A program made the position numbers and the translations under genes. Below, one piece after another: positions 33,373-42,401 of a DNA stretch of 64,000 nucleotides (the stretch's first letter is position 1; every line of letters begins with the position of its first letter). The stretch comes from Chloroflexi bacterium OHK40 (lineage in GTDB: Bacteria; Chloroflexota; Chloroflexia; Chloroflexales; Chloroflexaceae). The notes below the pieces were generated by a model. The model ran no database searches, was not told the origin of the DNA, and saw only the letters and a program-made list of their open reading frames with translations. Where the stretch lies: positions 1 through 64,000 of the forward strand of contig SFCB01000035.1 in assembly GCA_004367505.1 (NCBI GenBank), written 5' to 3'.

Positions 33373-34782
33373 TTATGGTGCAGCCGGGAGCCAGAGCACC
33401 GGCGAGCCAGAGTCGACGCTCCCAGCCAGGCGCGCTTCCGGGTCGCCGCCGGGCCGCCAGAGCCAGAGCTCGCCGGGGCCAGGGGCGGGGAACACGGGCT
33501 CCTGATCGGATAAGCCGGGGCGCCAACCCGTAGGGAGCAGCACCACGAGCGCGGCGCCATCGGGGGCCCAGGCGGCCGCAGTGGCTCGGGGGAGCCGGGC
33601 CACCTCGACGGCGCCAAGCTGTAGCGTGGCGCTCGGCAGTACGACCTCTTCCGTCTCGCCGAGTTGCAGCACCGTCAGCCGCCAGATGTCGTAGCCTTCG
33701 AAGCCACGGGCGTCGCTGAAGTTGTGCTCGACCACCGCCAGGCGGCGCCCGTCGGGGGCGTAGAGGGGCGGCAGCATCCAGCCCGCGCCGAGACCCACGG
33801 GGGCGCCGTTGCGCTGGAAGGAGCTTCCGACCTCCGTGAGGTTGATGTCCACCAGGGCCTGATAGCCCAGGAAGCGCTGGTAGGCGATCTGCCCGCCGTC
33901 TGGAGCCCACGCCGGTCCGTAGACAAGCTGGCCCTGTTCGGGCGTGGAACCATCGGCCTGGGCGACATCCCAGCCATTCTCGCCCTGACGGTTGACCATA
34001 CGGATAGTGTTCTCGGCGCCGGGGAAGGACAACGCCTCAGGGCTGCCAATGGGCGCCGCCGCGAAGACGATCCGGCGACCGTCAGGCCCAAAGGCCGGGT
34101 CGCAACCCGCGCCGAGCGGGCGCTCGAGTGCCGGGGCCGCCGCCGGGCCGAGGTCGAGGATGCGCACCTCGGCCTCGCTGCACCAGCGGCTCCACGACTC
34201 CCAGGTAGGCGGGGCGGTGGGCACGGTGGGCGCAGCAGTGTAGACCAGGCTCTGGCCGTCAGGCGCCCAACTCGGGCCACTCTCGACGCGGTCGTTGCTG
34301 GTGAGCTGCCAGAGCTCGCCGGTGGCACGCCGCAGCGCCCAGAGCTCGGCGGCCAGATCCGCGCCGCGCACCAGCGCCAGGAGGCGCCCGTCGGAGGTAG
34401 CGGCGAAATCTCGCACCTCTGTGGCGAGCACCCGTTCGCCGCCCGTATCGACGGCCAGGGCCACCAGATCACCGCCACGCAGGAAGAGGATCTCCTCGGC
34501 CAGGGCGGGCGCGGGAGTCTGGGAGGGGGCAACCGTGGGAGCACTGGTTGGCGCGCTGGTGGCCGTGGATGGGGGGGCACTGGTTGGGCCAGGCGCGGGA
34601 GCCGAGGGCGCGGCGGCAGGCGGCGCGCTCGTGGGCGCAGGCGCACTCGTCGGGCTTACAGCTGCCGGGATCGGCGAGGCCGGAGTGGTGGGTGCGACCG
34701 TCGCCGGGCGTTGGGCGCACGCAGCCAGGGCAAGCACAACGGCCAGGAAGAGGGGCATACGGCGCAGCGTTAGCGCAAGCAC
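33373..34782 (-). CDS. TolB-like beta-propeller lipoprotein with Ala/Pro/Thr/Ser linker
   Basis: 469 residues. Signal peptide with lipobox LALAAC (Cys about 24), then an 80-residue low-complexity linker of Ala, Pro, Thr and Ser, then WD40/TolB-like blades containing SWAPDGQSLVY, AFGPDGRRIVF, AWAPDGGQIAY, LYAPDGRRLAV and AWAPDGAALVV (five or six repeats of the x-APDG-x type). GTG 34782 is chosen because it adds the two Arg needed in a signal peptide n-region; ATG 34758 would leave none. Surface-anchored protein of unknown role. A second such lipoprotein is at 50.7 kb. Confidence 0.78.
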   Translation of the reverse strand: MLALTLRRMPLFLAVVLALAACAQRPATVAPTTPASPIPAAVSPTSAPAPTSAPPAAAPSAPAPGPTSAPPSTATSAPTSAPTVAPSQTPAPALAEEILFLRGGDLVALAVDTGGERVLATEVRDFAATSDGRLLALVRGADLAAELWALRRATGELWQLTSNDRVESGPSWAPDGQSLVYTAAPTVPTAPPTWESWSRWCSEAEVRILDLGPAAAPALERPLGAGCDPAFGPDGRRIVFAAAPIGSPEALSFPGAENTIRMVNRQGENGWDVAQADGSTPEQGQLVYGPAWAPDGGQIAYQRFLGYQALVDINLTEVGSSFQRNGAPVGLGAGWMLPPLYAPDGRRLAVVEHNFSDARGFEGYDIWRLTVLQLGETEEVVLPSATLQLGAVEVARLPRATAAAWAPDGAALVVLLPTGWRPGLSDQEPVFPAPGPGELWLWRPGGDPEARLAGSVDSGSPVLWLPAAP

Positions 34783-34902
34783 CGGAAACCAGGAACCGGG
34801 GAAACACAAGCGGCGGACGTTCTGACGCGCTTCAGCCCTTCGCAGCTGGCGCAACCGTTCCGAGCTATGCACTGGACGGGGCATGGCGGCCTCCCGGCAG
34901 GA

Positions 34903-34938
34903 TGATCCATGGAGCACAGAACCTCACTCCATGGATCA
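34903..34938. terminator. Inverted repeat between PrsA-like and TolB-like genes
   Basis: Perfect 12-bp inverted repeat (TGATCCATGGAG / CTCCATGGATCA) with a 12-base loop, 120 bases after the foldase stop on the minus strand. It may end that transcript. No T tract, so a protein-binding site is an alternative. Confidence 0.5.
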
Positions 34939-35057
34939 ACGGCAGCGCCCCCCGCCGGCTCGCATAGTGGCGGGCTGAGAAGCGCGTGATGCTCAAGCTG
35001 CCAAGCCACAGCGACCGGAACAGGGCCATCCACGCCCCACGCCGTGTTCGACCCACC

Positions 35058-36398
35058 TCAGGGCGCCGGCGTCGTCACCAGGCTCGCGGCGGGAACCAGG
35101 ATGGTGATCGCGTTCGCCTCATCGGCCTGGCGCTTCAGCTCATCCACCCAGGGGATGAAGGTCTCGGCGAAGGCCTGCTGGCCGGGCGGCGACTGGAGCA
35201 GGTCGGCGCTCTCTAGATGGCGCACCTCGGGCGCTTCCAGCACCTCGATGATGTGCCAGCCGAACTGTGTCTGGACGAGGCGGCGCTCGCCAACGGCCAT
35301 GTTGAAGACGGCCTCGTCGAACTCGGGCACGAAGAGGCCCCGCAGCGCCCAACCCAGATCACCGCCGTTGGCTTTGGAGCCCTCGTCGTCGGAGTGCTCG
35401 GCGGCCAGAGTGGCAAAGTCCGCGCCGTCATCCAGTTGCTGGAGGAGCTCGTCGGCCTCGGCTCTGGCGACGGTGTCGGTCATCGCGTCGGTGGCAACAA
35501 GGATGTGGCGCGCGCGCACCTGCTCGGCGGTCGTGTGACGGAGGATCATCTGCTCCACCACCTGGTCGCGCTCGAGGAGCCGACGGAGGTTCTCCTCGTT
35601 CCCGACCCTGGCCTGCTCCAGGAAGCTCTCGAAGAGGGCCTGGTCGCCGCCAGCCTGGGATTGCTTGATCTGCTCGATCTGCTCGGCGACGATCTCCGGA
35701 TCGGCTGTGACGCCCTCCGCGCTGGCCGCCTGCACCACGAGCTCGACCTGGATCAGCTGATTGAGCAGGTCGTCGGGGCTGACGCCGGGCTGGTAGAGCC
35801 GCACAAAGTCGCCACGGAGGATGGAGCCCTCGCCCACGCGGGCGATCACCTCGTTGCTATCACCGGGGATGGCCTCAGGCAGGGGCAGCGCCGTAGGAAT
35901 GGCGGCCGGATCGGCGCTCGGGGCCGCCGGAGCCGTGGGGATGAGCTGGTCAACCTCACGCACGGGACCCGAAGGGATGATGAAGGCCAGCCCGGCGCCG
36001 ATCGCCACGAGCAAGATCACCGAGCTGATGATTACCGCCAGCGGTGGCCGGCGGCGCCCCTCGGGCTCCTCCTCGGCGGCCCCGGCATCCTGCGCCTCAG
36101 CGCCAGGGTACCCGACCGCTCCGTCGCGCTCGTCGGCGTACAGATCGTCGTTGTCGGGAACCTCGGCGGCTGCCCCGGGCCTGTGGGGCACGCCAGCACG
36201 CGCCTCACCATCGTGGTTCTCGGCGGCATCCTCGGGCGTATGGGCCTCGCCGGTGCTGTCCGAGCGTAGTGGCTCATCAGGGTCGGGCCGGCGCTCAACC
36301 GGGAGATCGTCCCGTGGCGGCACAGCATCAGGGGGACCCACAGGAGGCGTATCATCGTCCGCGCCGGGCGCGGTGCTCTCACGTCGCTCGTCCGTCAC
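35058..36398 (-). CDS. Membrane-anchored peptidyl-prolyl isomerase (PrsA/SurA-like parvulin)
   Basis: 446 residues. The first 119 form an acidic, Pro-rich, presumably disordered cytoplasmic segment; one membrane helix follows (about 120-141, LAVIISSVILLVAIGAGLAF), then an extracellular SurA-N-like helical region and a parvulin domain (about 300-400) with ARHILVATDA, GGDLGWALRGLFVPEFDEAVF and FGWHIIEV, the usual rotamase signature. It assists folding of exported proteins. GTG 36398 with GGAG six bases upstream is preferred to the earlier ATG. The long acidic N-terminal extension is unusual for PrsA, which is normally a lipoprotein. Confidence 0.87.
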   Translation of the reverse strand: MTDERRESTAPGADDDTPPVGPPDAVPPRDDLPVERRPDPDEPLRSDSTGEAHTPEDAAENHDGEARAGVPHRPGAAAEVPDNDDLYADERDGAVGYPGAEAQDAGAAEEEPEGRRRPPLAVIISSVILLVAIGAGLAFIIPSGPVREVDQLIPTAPAAPSADPAAIPTALPLPEAIPGDSNEVIARVGEGSILRGDFVRLYQPGVSPDDLLNQLIQVELVVQAASAEGVTADPEIVAEQIEQIKQSQAGGDQALFESFLEQARVGNEENLRRLLERDQVVEQMILRHTTAEQVRARHILVATDAMTDTVARAEADELLQQLDDGADFATLAAEHSDDEGSKANGGDLGWALRGLFVPEFDEAVFNMAVGERRLVQTQFGWHIIEVLEAPEVRHLESADLLQSPPGQQAFAETFIPWVDELKRQADEANAITILVPAASLVTTPAP

Positions 36399-36673
36399 CA
36401 GGTTCTCCGTTCGTAAAGCGCACACAGCGCGGCCAGTATTTTGCTCATCCTACCATACTTTGCTGGACAACCGATGGAAACGAGATGTGAGGCCGGGGCA
36501 GGGCTGCTGCACCGTCGCCCGTTCCCCTCACCCCCGGCCCAGTTCCCACAAGCAGAGCGGTGAGAACCCGCATCGGGAAGACTTCCGCCCCGTCCCCCGC
36601 GCGCGGGAGAGGGGGACGCAGCCCGTCAGGATGCGGTACATCGCCATGCAAACGCGCGTACTGTCCATCCTTA

Positions 36674-36698
36674 AGCTCCCGCTCTGGGAGCGGGGGCT
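36674..36698 (-). terminator. Terminator of thrS
   Basis: 10-bp stem with one mismatch (AGCTCCCGCT / AGCGGGGGCT), 5-nt loop, overlapping the thrS stop codon; on the minus strand it is followed by TTAA. Confidence 0.6.
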
Positions 36699-38505
36699 AC
36701 TCCCGCGCGGTAACGGCCGCCTGGAGCCGCGCGACAAAGGCCCCCACCGGCTCGGCCCCCTGGTCGCCCTGGCCCCGCGCCCGCACCGCCACCGTACCGG
36801 CGGCGACCTCACGCTTGCCCACCACCAGGATGAAGGGCGGCTTAAGCGTCTGCTCGACACGCCGGATCTTGTTGGCCATCCGCTCGGGTCCGTCGTCCAC
36901 CAGCACGCGGGCCCCGGAGGCCCGTAGCTGGGTGGCCACCTCATGGGCGTACGCCACCTCACCATCCGTGACCGGCACGAGAACCGCCTGCTCGGGTGCC
37001 AGCCAGGCGGGGAAGGCCCCTTTGTAGTGCTCGATCAGCAAGGCCACAAAGCGCTCCACCGAGCCAAGGAGCGCCCGGTGCACCATGTACGGCCGGTGGC
37101 GCTCGCCATCCGCGCCTACGTACTCCAGGTCAAAGGCCTGGGGCAGCCAGAAGTCGAACTGGATCGTCGAGAGCTGCCAGAGTCGCCCCAGGCCATCGCG
37201 GGCCTTGATGTCGATCTTCGGCCCGTAGAAGGCGGCTTCGCCCGGCACCGCCTGGAAGGACATGCCCGAACGCTCCAGCACCCGTGCCAGCGTCGCCTCG
37301 GCCAGCGCCCAATCCTCGTCGCTCCCCGCATACTCCGCTCGGCGCGCCGGATCGTGCGTGCTCAACTCCAGGTGGAAGGAGTCCAGCCCGAAGTCGCGGA
37401 GCATCCCCAGCGAGAAGTCGAAGGCGCCCTGGACCTCGGCCTCCATCTGCTCCAGCGTGCAGAAGATGTGCGCATCGTCTTGCGTGAAGCCGCGCACCCG
37501 CAGGAGTCCGTTGAGCGTCCCTGAACGCTCGAAGCGGTAGACCGTTCCGGGCTCGGCGAGGCGCTGGGGCAGGTCACGGTAGCTGCGCACCTGGCTCTTG
37601 AAGATCTGGATGTGGAAGGGACAGTTCATCGGCTTGAGGTAATATTCCTGCTCTTCGATCGCGATCGGGGCATACATGCTCTCCCTGTACCAGCGCAGGT
37701 GCCCGCTCGTCTCCCAGAGGGTGCGCTTGCCGATGTGGGGCGTATAGACGCGCTCGTAGCCGCCCTCACGGTGGCGCCGGGCCCAGTGATCCTCGATCAA
37801 CTCCCGCAGCCGGCCGCCCCTGGCCGTCCAGAGCGCCAGCCCTGGCCCCACGTCCGGCGCAAAGCTGAAGAGATCGAGCTCGCGCCCCAGCACCCGGTAG
37901 TCACGGGCCCGGGCTTCCGCCAGGCGGGCCAGGTAGGCCTCCAGTTCCTCGGGAGTTTCGAAGGCCGTGCCGTAGACGCGCTGGAGCATGGGGTTGCGCT
38001 CATCGCCCCGCCAGTAGGCGCCCGAGACCCGCAGCAGGCGCAGGGCGTCGGGGTTGATCGCGTCGGTACTGGCGACGTGTGGGCCACGGCACAAATCCTC
38101 AAAGTGGTCCTGGCGGTAGGTCGTGATCAGCGGAGCAGCGCCTACCGGCTCGCCGTTCTCATCGAGCGTGCCCGCGACCAGGCCCTCGATCAGTTCGAGC
38201 TTGTAGGGCTGGCCGGCGAACAGCGCCCGGGCCTCGGCGGCCGAAAGCTCACGGCGCACGAAGGGATGGCCCTCGGCGATAATGGCGCGCATGCGCGCCT
38301 CGATCACGGCCAGGTCGTCGGGCGTGAGCGAACGCGGCAGATCAAAGTCGTAGTAAAACCCATCCTCGATCGGCGGGCCGATGGCGAGTTTCGCCTCGGG
38401 GAAGAGCTCCAGCACCGCCTGAGCAAGCACATGGGCGGCCGAATGGCGGATGCGGTAGAGTCGCGTCTGAACGTAAGGTTGGGCGGGGGCGCTCTGGCTG
38501 GACAT
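36697..38505 (-). CDS. thrS: Threonyl-tRNA synthetase lacking the TGS domain
   Basis: 602 residues. It charges tRNA-Thr. The protein begins directly with the editing (N2) domain, whose zinc-like motif HSAAHVLAQAV is at residues 19-29, and therefore lacks the roughly 60-residue N-terminal TGS domain of the 640-residue enzymes. The class II core follows with MNCPFH (zinc Cys), RGFTQDDAHIF (zinc His, motif 2) and MVHRALLGSVERF (motif 3), then the anticodon-binding domain. ATG 38505 has AGGAG five bases upstream. Expression is controlled by the T-box leader immediately upstream. Confidence 0.96.
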   Translation of the reverse strand: MSSQSAPAQPYVQTRLYRIRHSAAHVLAQAVLELFPEAKLAIGPPIEDGFYYDFDLPRSLTPDDLAVIEARMRAIIAEGHPFVRRELSAAEARALFAGQPYKLELIEGLVAGTLDENGEPVGAAPLITTYRQDHFEDLCRGPHVASTDAINPDALRLLRVSGAYWRGDERNPMLQRVYGTAFETPEELEAYLARLAEARARDYRVLGRELDLFSFAPDVGPGLALWTARGGRLRELIEDHWARRHREGGYERVYTPHIGKRTLWETSGHLRWYRESMYAPIAIEEQEYYLKPMNCPFHIQIFKSQVRSYRDLPQRLAEPGTVYRFERSGTLNGLLRVRGFTQDDAHIFCTLEQMEAEVQGAFDFSLGMLRDFGLDSFHLELSTHDPARRAEYAGSDEDWALAEATLARVLERSGMSFQAVPGEAAFYGPKIDIKARDGLGRLWQLSTIQFDFWLPQAFDLEYVGADGERHRPYMVHRALLGSVERFVALLIEHYKGAFPAWLAPEQAVLVPVTDGEVAYAHEVATQLRASGARVLVDDGPERMANKIRRVEQTLKPPFILVVGKREVAAGTVAVRARGQGDQGAEPVGAFVARLQAAVTARE

Positions 38506-38576
38506 GGGGGAACTCCTTGCCTGAAATGGTTGAGGTTCCGTGGAGCCGCGATCGCGGATCGTGAAGCGAAGGCCAA

Positions 38577-38834
38577 ACAAAAAGCCCCTACGCCGTTGGG
38601 GCGTAGAGGTTCGCGGTTCCACCCAACTTAGACCGCGCGGGGCGGTCCATCTCGGCAGCCGCTAACGGGGCTGAGGCGGCGAGCCATACGTGCCCGAAGG
38701 CGTTCCGGCCCGCGCTCGCGGGTGGTTTTCGCCAGGCTACCGTGAGGGCGGCTTTCAGCCGCTGACCGCCCCTCTCTGGACACCGCGCCCCTGGCTACTC
38801 GTCCCGCTCAACGCGTGTGCGCGATGCGGTTGTT
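38577..38834 (-). ncRNA. T-box riboswitch (threonine) upstream of thrS
   Basis: On the minus strand the T-box core GGGTGGAACCGCG lies at 38624-38612. It is followed by an intrinsic terminator: CCTCTACGCC / GGCGTAGGGG (38609-38585) then CTTTTTG. Upstream, CAGAGAGGGGCGGTCAGC (near 38780) resembles the Stem I distal region, and ACC at 38726-38724 in a GAAAACC context is a plausible threonine specifier codon. Uncharged tRNA-Thr would stabilise the antiterminator and raise thrS expression. The left-most boundaries are estimated. Confidence 0.88.
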
Positions 38835-38840
38835 ATCTCT

Positions 38841-38869
38841 ATTCTGCCGCCACGACCCCACCCTGTCAA
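38841..38869 (-). promoter_or_regulatory. Promoter of the T-box-thrS transcript
   Basis: TTGACA (38869-38864), 17-base spacer, CAGAAT (38846-38841) on the minus strand, just upstream of the T-box leader. Confidence 0.65.
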
Positions 38870-38975
38870 CCGCCTCAAGACTGAGCGCAATCACGCCGCG
38901 CAACGCTCCATCCTGCAAGCTGGAGCGCTCAGCCGAAGCTGGAAAGGGCGCACGGATTGAAGCAGACTGCCGTGG

Positions 38976-39002
38976 TTGACTGTACCGGCCCCGTTGTACA
39001 AT
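38976..39002 (+). promoter_or_regulatory. Possible promoter of ABC exporter genes
   Basis: TTGACT and TACAAT separated by 15 bases, shorter than the usual 17, about 80 bases before the ATPase start. Weak call. Confidence 0.35.
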
Positions 39003-39081
39003 GGGCGCGCGCCGGGGCGGCACCCGCTAACGTGGTGGAGGCGCCACAAACCCTGTGCGTTGCAGCCAGCCGGGAGTGCCC

Positions 39082-39987
39082 ATGCCGAGCCCCGCGATTG
39101 AAACGGAAGACCTCACCAAGCGCTACGGGGCGCGCCTGGCCGTAGACGGCCTGACCCTGCGGGTGGAGCGGGGCGAGATCTTCGGCCTGCTCGGCCCGAA
39201 CGGAGCCGGTAAAACAACGACGATCGGCATGCTGCTGGGCCTGCTGCGCCCGAGCGCTGGTGCGGCCCGCGTCCTCGGCCACGACGTGCAGCGTAATCCG
39301 GCGGCGGCCCTGCGCGGCGTGGGCGCGATGATCGAGGCCCCGGCGCTCTACCCCTACCTGAGCGGTGCCGACAACCTCCGCGTGCTCGCCAGGGCTGGCG
39401 GCCTGCCCGACAGCCGGATCGCGGCATCGCTTGCGGCGGTGGAACTGACGGCGCGCGCACGCGATCCGGCGCGAACGTACTCCCAGGGCATGAAGCAGCG
39501 CCTGGCGATCGCCGGCGCCCTGCTGCCCGATCCTGAGCTGATCATCCTTGATGAGCCTACCAACGGCCTGGACCCGGCGGGCACGGCCGAGATCCGCTCC
39601 CTGATCCGCGACCTGGCCGCCGGCGGGCGCACCGTGTTGCTCTGCAGCCACCAACTCCACGAGGTGGAGCAACTCTGCGGACGGGTGGCCATCCTCAAGG
39701 CGGGCCGGCTGGTAGCCGAGGGCCAGGTGGCGGAGTTGCTGCGGCGCGGCCAGGGGCTGCGGGTGCGGGTGGAGCGTGACGCGGCGCGGGCGGCTGAGCT
39801 TGCGGCGGCGCTACCATGGGTGGCGGGGGTAGAGCGGGCCGGCGATCTGCTCCTGGTAGATGCCCCGGCTGGTCGGGCCGCCGAGCTCAACGCGCATCTG
39901 ACCAGCGCGGGCGTGCTGGTGGCCGAGATCGGGGCCCGTGGCGGCTCGCTGGAGGAGTTCTTTCTGGAAGTTACCGGCGAGGGGTAA
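39082..39987 (+). CDS. ABC transporter ATP-binding protein (ABC-2 type)
   Basis: 301-residue ATPase of the CcmA/drug-antibiotic exporter group. Walker A GPNGAGKTT (about 35), signature YSQGMKQRL (about 132-140), Walker B LIILDEPTNGLD (about 153-164) and the H-loop in LLCSHQLHE. A C-terminal 80-residue extension ends in EEFFLEVTGEG, typical of ABC-2 ATPases. ATG 39082 has GGGAG six bases before it. Its stop directly abuts the permease start, so the two form one transporter. Substrate unknown; may export lipids, drugs or peptides. Confidence 0.92.
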   Translation: MPSPAIETEDLTKRYGARLAVDGLTLRVERGEIFGLLGPNGAGKTTTIGMLLGLLRPSAGAARVLGHDVQRNPAAALRGVGAMIEAPALYPYLSGADNLRVLARAGGLPDSRIAASLAAVELTARARDPARTYSQGMKQRLAIAGALLPDPELIILDEPTNGLDPAGTAEIRSLIRDLAAGGRTVLLCSHQLHEVEQLCGRVAILKAGRLVAEGQVAELLRRGQGLRVRVERDAARAAELAAALPWVAGVERAGDLLLVDAPAGRAAELNAHLTSAGVLVAEIGARGGSLEEFFLEVTGEG

Positions 39988-40932
39988 ATGCAGCCTACGG
40001 AACAGCCACACCGCCCACCGGTACCCGGCCAGCGCATGCTCGCGCAGCACTTTCAGGCCGAGTGGCTGAAGCTACGCAAGCGGCCCCTGGCGTGGGGGTT
40101 GCTGGGGCTCTTCCTCAGCCTGCTGTTGCTCTACCTGGGGCTCTGGGCGCTGGTGGTGGCGCTGCACGAAGGAACGCTCGGCGGAGTTCGCATCGCGGCG
40201 CTGCGGCCCGAGCAACTGGAGCAGATCCAGCGCCAGCTCAGCCTCCCCGGCGTCTTCGGGGCGGTGCTGGGCCAGGTCAATGCCACCGGCGGCATTCTGG
40301 CCGTCCTGCTCGCCGCAGGGGCTCTCGGCAGCGACTTCGGCTGGGGCACGCTGCGGGTACAGCTCTGCCGCGCGCCTGGCCGTGGCGCCTACCTGCTGGC
40401 CAAGCTGCTGGCTCTGCTGCTGGCCCTGCTCGTGGCCGTGCTCGTGAGCCTGGCCGCCGGCACACTGGTAGCCGTAGCGGCGAGCGCCTGGCTGGGCTTG
40501 CCCTCGGCGCTCTCGGCGCGCGACCTGCTGGCCCTGCCGCTCGGGATCGCCCGCGCGCTTTACGTGATCCTGCCCTACCTGCTGGCCACCCTCGCCGCCG
40601 CCGCTTACGGACGCTCGGTCCTCGCGGGCGTAGGCGGCGGGCTGATCTTCCTCGCGCTGGATGTTAGCGCGGGATCGCTTGGATCGCTCGGCGTGGTGAG
40701 CGATCTGGTGCTCCAGATGGTGAACCTGCTGCTCCAGCCAAACATCAACGCCCTGGTCGTCGCAAACAGCCGGAGCTTCGGCCTCGATCAGAGCGTTCTG
40801 GCGGGCCGGCTCGACATGGCGGCCCTCCCGTCGCCACTCCAGGCCACGCTGGTGATCGGGGCCTACTGCGCCCTCTTCGGCTATAGCGCCTGGCGCGCCC
40901 TGGCCCGCCGCGACATCACCGGCGCGCAGTGA
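39988..40932 (+). CDS. ABC-2 type transporter permease
   Basis: 314 residues with about six membrane helices, starting immediately after the ATPase stop. The N-terminal EWLKLRKRPLAWGLL is the usual amphipathic lead-in of ABC-2 permeases, a large extracytoplasmic loop (about 65-100) follows TM1, and GSDFGWGTLRVQLCRAPGRGAYLLAKLLA (about 114-142) is the coupling segment. Works with the preceding ATPase as a homodimeric membrane unit. Ends convergent with hspR. Confidence 0.88.
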   Translation: MQPTEQPHRPPVPGQRMLAQHFQAEWLKLRKRPLAWGLLGLFLSLLLLYLGLWALVVALHEGTLGGVRIAALRPEQLEQIQRQLSLPGVFGAVLGQVNATGGILAVLLAAGALGSDFGWGTLRVQLCRAPGRGAYLLAKLLALLLALLVAVLVSLAAGTLVAVAASAWLGLPSALSARDLLALPLGIARALYVILPYLLATLAAAAYGRSVLAGVGGGLIFLALDVSAGSLGSLGVVSDLVLQMVNLLLQPNINALVVANSRSFGLDQSVLAGRLDMAALPSPLQATLVIGAYCALFGYSAWRALARRDITGAQ

Positions 40933-40997
40933 GAGGGCCAGATGGCAGATAGGGACGCCCCGAGGCCACTTTTCAGCGCGATCGGCGTGGCGCGCCT

Positions 40998-41282
40998 CTA
41001 GCCCGATCCCCGCACATGCTCCAGCTCGGCCCGCAGGTCGAGGATCTGGCGGCGAAGCTGGATAATCACCTCTACGCCCGCAAGGTTCACGCCGAGATCG
41101 TCCACCAGCCGCTTAATGAAGCGGATCTGCTCGATATCGGCATCGCTGTAGCGGCGAATATTGCCTTTACTGCGTGCGGGGCGAATCAGGCCGCGGCGTT
41201 CGTAGAGGCGCAGGCTCTGCTCGTGGAGCCCGGCGAGCTGCGCGGCCACACGGATCGTGTAGGTGCGCGGCGCGTCGCTCAT
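40998..41282 (-). CDS. hspR: MerR-family heat-shock repressor HspR
   Basis: 94 residues. MerR-type winged helix-turn-helix ([25 protein letters not shown], about 9-33; [17 protein letters not shown]) and a short C-terminal helix, no metal cysteines. HspR represses chaperone genes by binding HAIR elements, often with DnaK as co-repressor. The start overlaps the cbpA stop by four bases, so it is coupled and represses its own operon. A HAIR-like palindrome is present at 42382-42402. Confidence 0.88.
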   Translation of the reverse strand: MSDAPRTYTIRVAAQLAGLHEQSLRLYERRGLIRPARSKGNIRRYSDADIEQIRFIKRLVDDLGVNLAGVEVIIQLRRQILDLRAELEHVRGSG

Positions 41283-42154
41283 GCCGCCTGGCCCTCCTTC
41301 AGCCGGCGCAACTCCTCGAAGAGCGCCCGCTCGCGCGAGCTAAGGCGCGTCGGGAGCTCAGCATTCACGGTCACGTAGAGGTCGCCACGGCGATTACTCC
41401 GCAGCGCTGGCATACCCTGGCCGCTCAGGCGGAACGTGCGGCCATTCTGCGTCTGCTCGGGAATGGAGAGATTGATCGTCTTGCCGTCCAGCGTGGGCAC
41501 CTGGGCCTGGCCACCGAGGAGCAACGTGTAGAGACTCGTCTCAACCTTCACGTAGAGATCGTCGCCCTTGCGCTCGAAGCGGCTATGGGGCAACACGCGC
41601 ACCACCAGGTACAGATCGCCACGGGCACCGCCGTTGAGGCCCGGGGCGCCCTCGTTGGCCACCCGCACGCGGGTACCCGTATCGGCCCCCGCAGGGATCT
41701 TGACGCTGATTGTGCGAGGGGTGCCATTCGGATTGCTGAACTGCAGCGTCCGCTGAGTTCCGTGGAAGGCTTCCTCAAGGGTAATCTCGACGGGCTGCTC
41801 TACGTCCTGGCCGTCGATGCGCACGTTGAAGCCGCCCCCGGCGCGCCCGCCCCGGCCCGCGCCGAAGAGCGTCTCGAAAATATCGGTAAAGTCGGCACCG
41901 CCGCCATAGTCCATCGACGGGCCAGCCTGCTCGTAGCGCCGCCAGTCGCTACCGAAGCGATCGTACTTCTCGCGCTTCTCTTTGTCGGAGAGCACCTCGT
42001 AGGCCTCATTGATCTCCTTGAAGCGCGCCTCGGCTTGCTTGTCGCCGGGATTGATATCGGGGTGGTATTTGCGGGCCAGCTTGCGGTAGGCCTGCTTGAT
42101 CTCCTGGTCGCTCGCCCCACGGCTCACGCCAAGCACCTGGTAGTAGTCTTTCAT
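41279..42154 (-). CDS. cbpA: CbpA-type DnaJ co-chaperone
   Basis: 291 residues. N-terminal J domain (about 3-68) with the HPD tripeptide in [10 protein letters not shown], a short Gly-rich linker, and the two C-terminal beta-barrel substrate domains. The Cys-rich zinc domain of DnaJ is absent, so it is CbpA type. It stimulates DnaK ATPase and delivers clients. ATG 42154 matches the family N-terminus ([15 protein letters not shown]). Overlaps hspR by 4 bases; the operon is probably repressed at the HAIR-like site. No dnaK or grpE is nearby. Confidence 0.93.
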   Translation of the reverse strand: MKDYYQVLGVSRGASDQEIKQAYRKLARKYHPDINPGDKQAEARFKEINEAYEVLSDKEKREKYDRFGSDWRRYEQAGPSMDYGGGADFTDIFETLFGAGRGGRAGGGFNVRIDGQDVEQPVEITLEEAFHGTQRTLQFSNPNGTPRTISVKIPAGADTGTRVRVANEGAPGLNGGARGDLYLVVRVLPHSRFERKGDDLYVKVETSLYTLLLGGQAQVPTLDGKTINLSIPEQTQNGRTFRLSGQGMPALRSNRRGDLYVTVNAELPTRLSSRERALFEELRRLKEGQAA

Positions 42155-42371
42155 GGCTCTTGCCTTTGCGGTGCCGGGAGGAAACCTGGTTTCCCCACGC
42201 CCCATAGCTGGATGGCAGGGTACTATCAACCCCTACTTGATCGGCTGCACGGCGTTGGGTTGCGCGGGGGCCTGCGCACCTCCCCGCCGACGTATGGTAT
42301 CAAGCCGGGCGTGATAGAAGCCGCGCCCGCTGCGAGGATGGCGCCGCCCGGGGCGGCTGCTTCCCAGGATG

Positions 42372-42401
42372 ATCGTAGAACCTTGACAATGGTATTGTCA
42401 A
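42372..42401 (-). promoter_or_regulatory. Heat-shock promoter of cbpA-hspR
   Basis: TTGACA (42401-42396), 18-base spacer, TACGAT (42377-42372) on the minus strand; the -35 lies inside the HAIR-like palindrome. The leader to cbpA would be about 210 bases, and a second, weaker promoter closer to cbpA is possible. Confidence 0.55.

Noticed and set aside
33020-33505. Short frames encoding repeated FPRKREPS-like peptides at the repeat loci
   Set aside because: They are the translation of the repeat element; similar peptides appear at each copy on both strands, so they are not genes.
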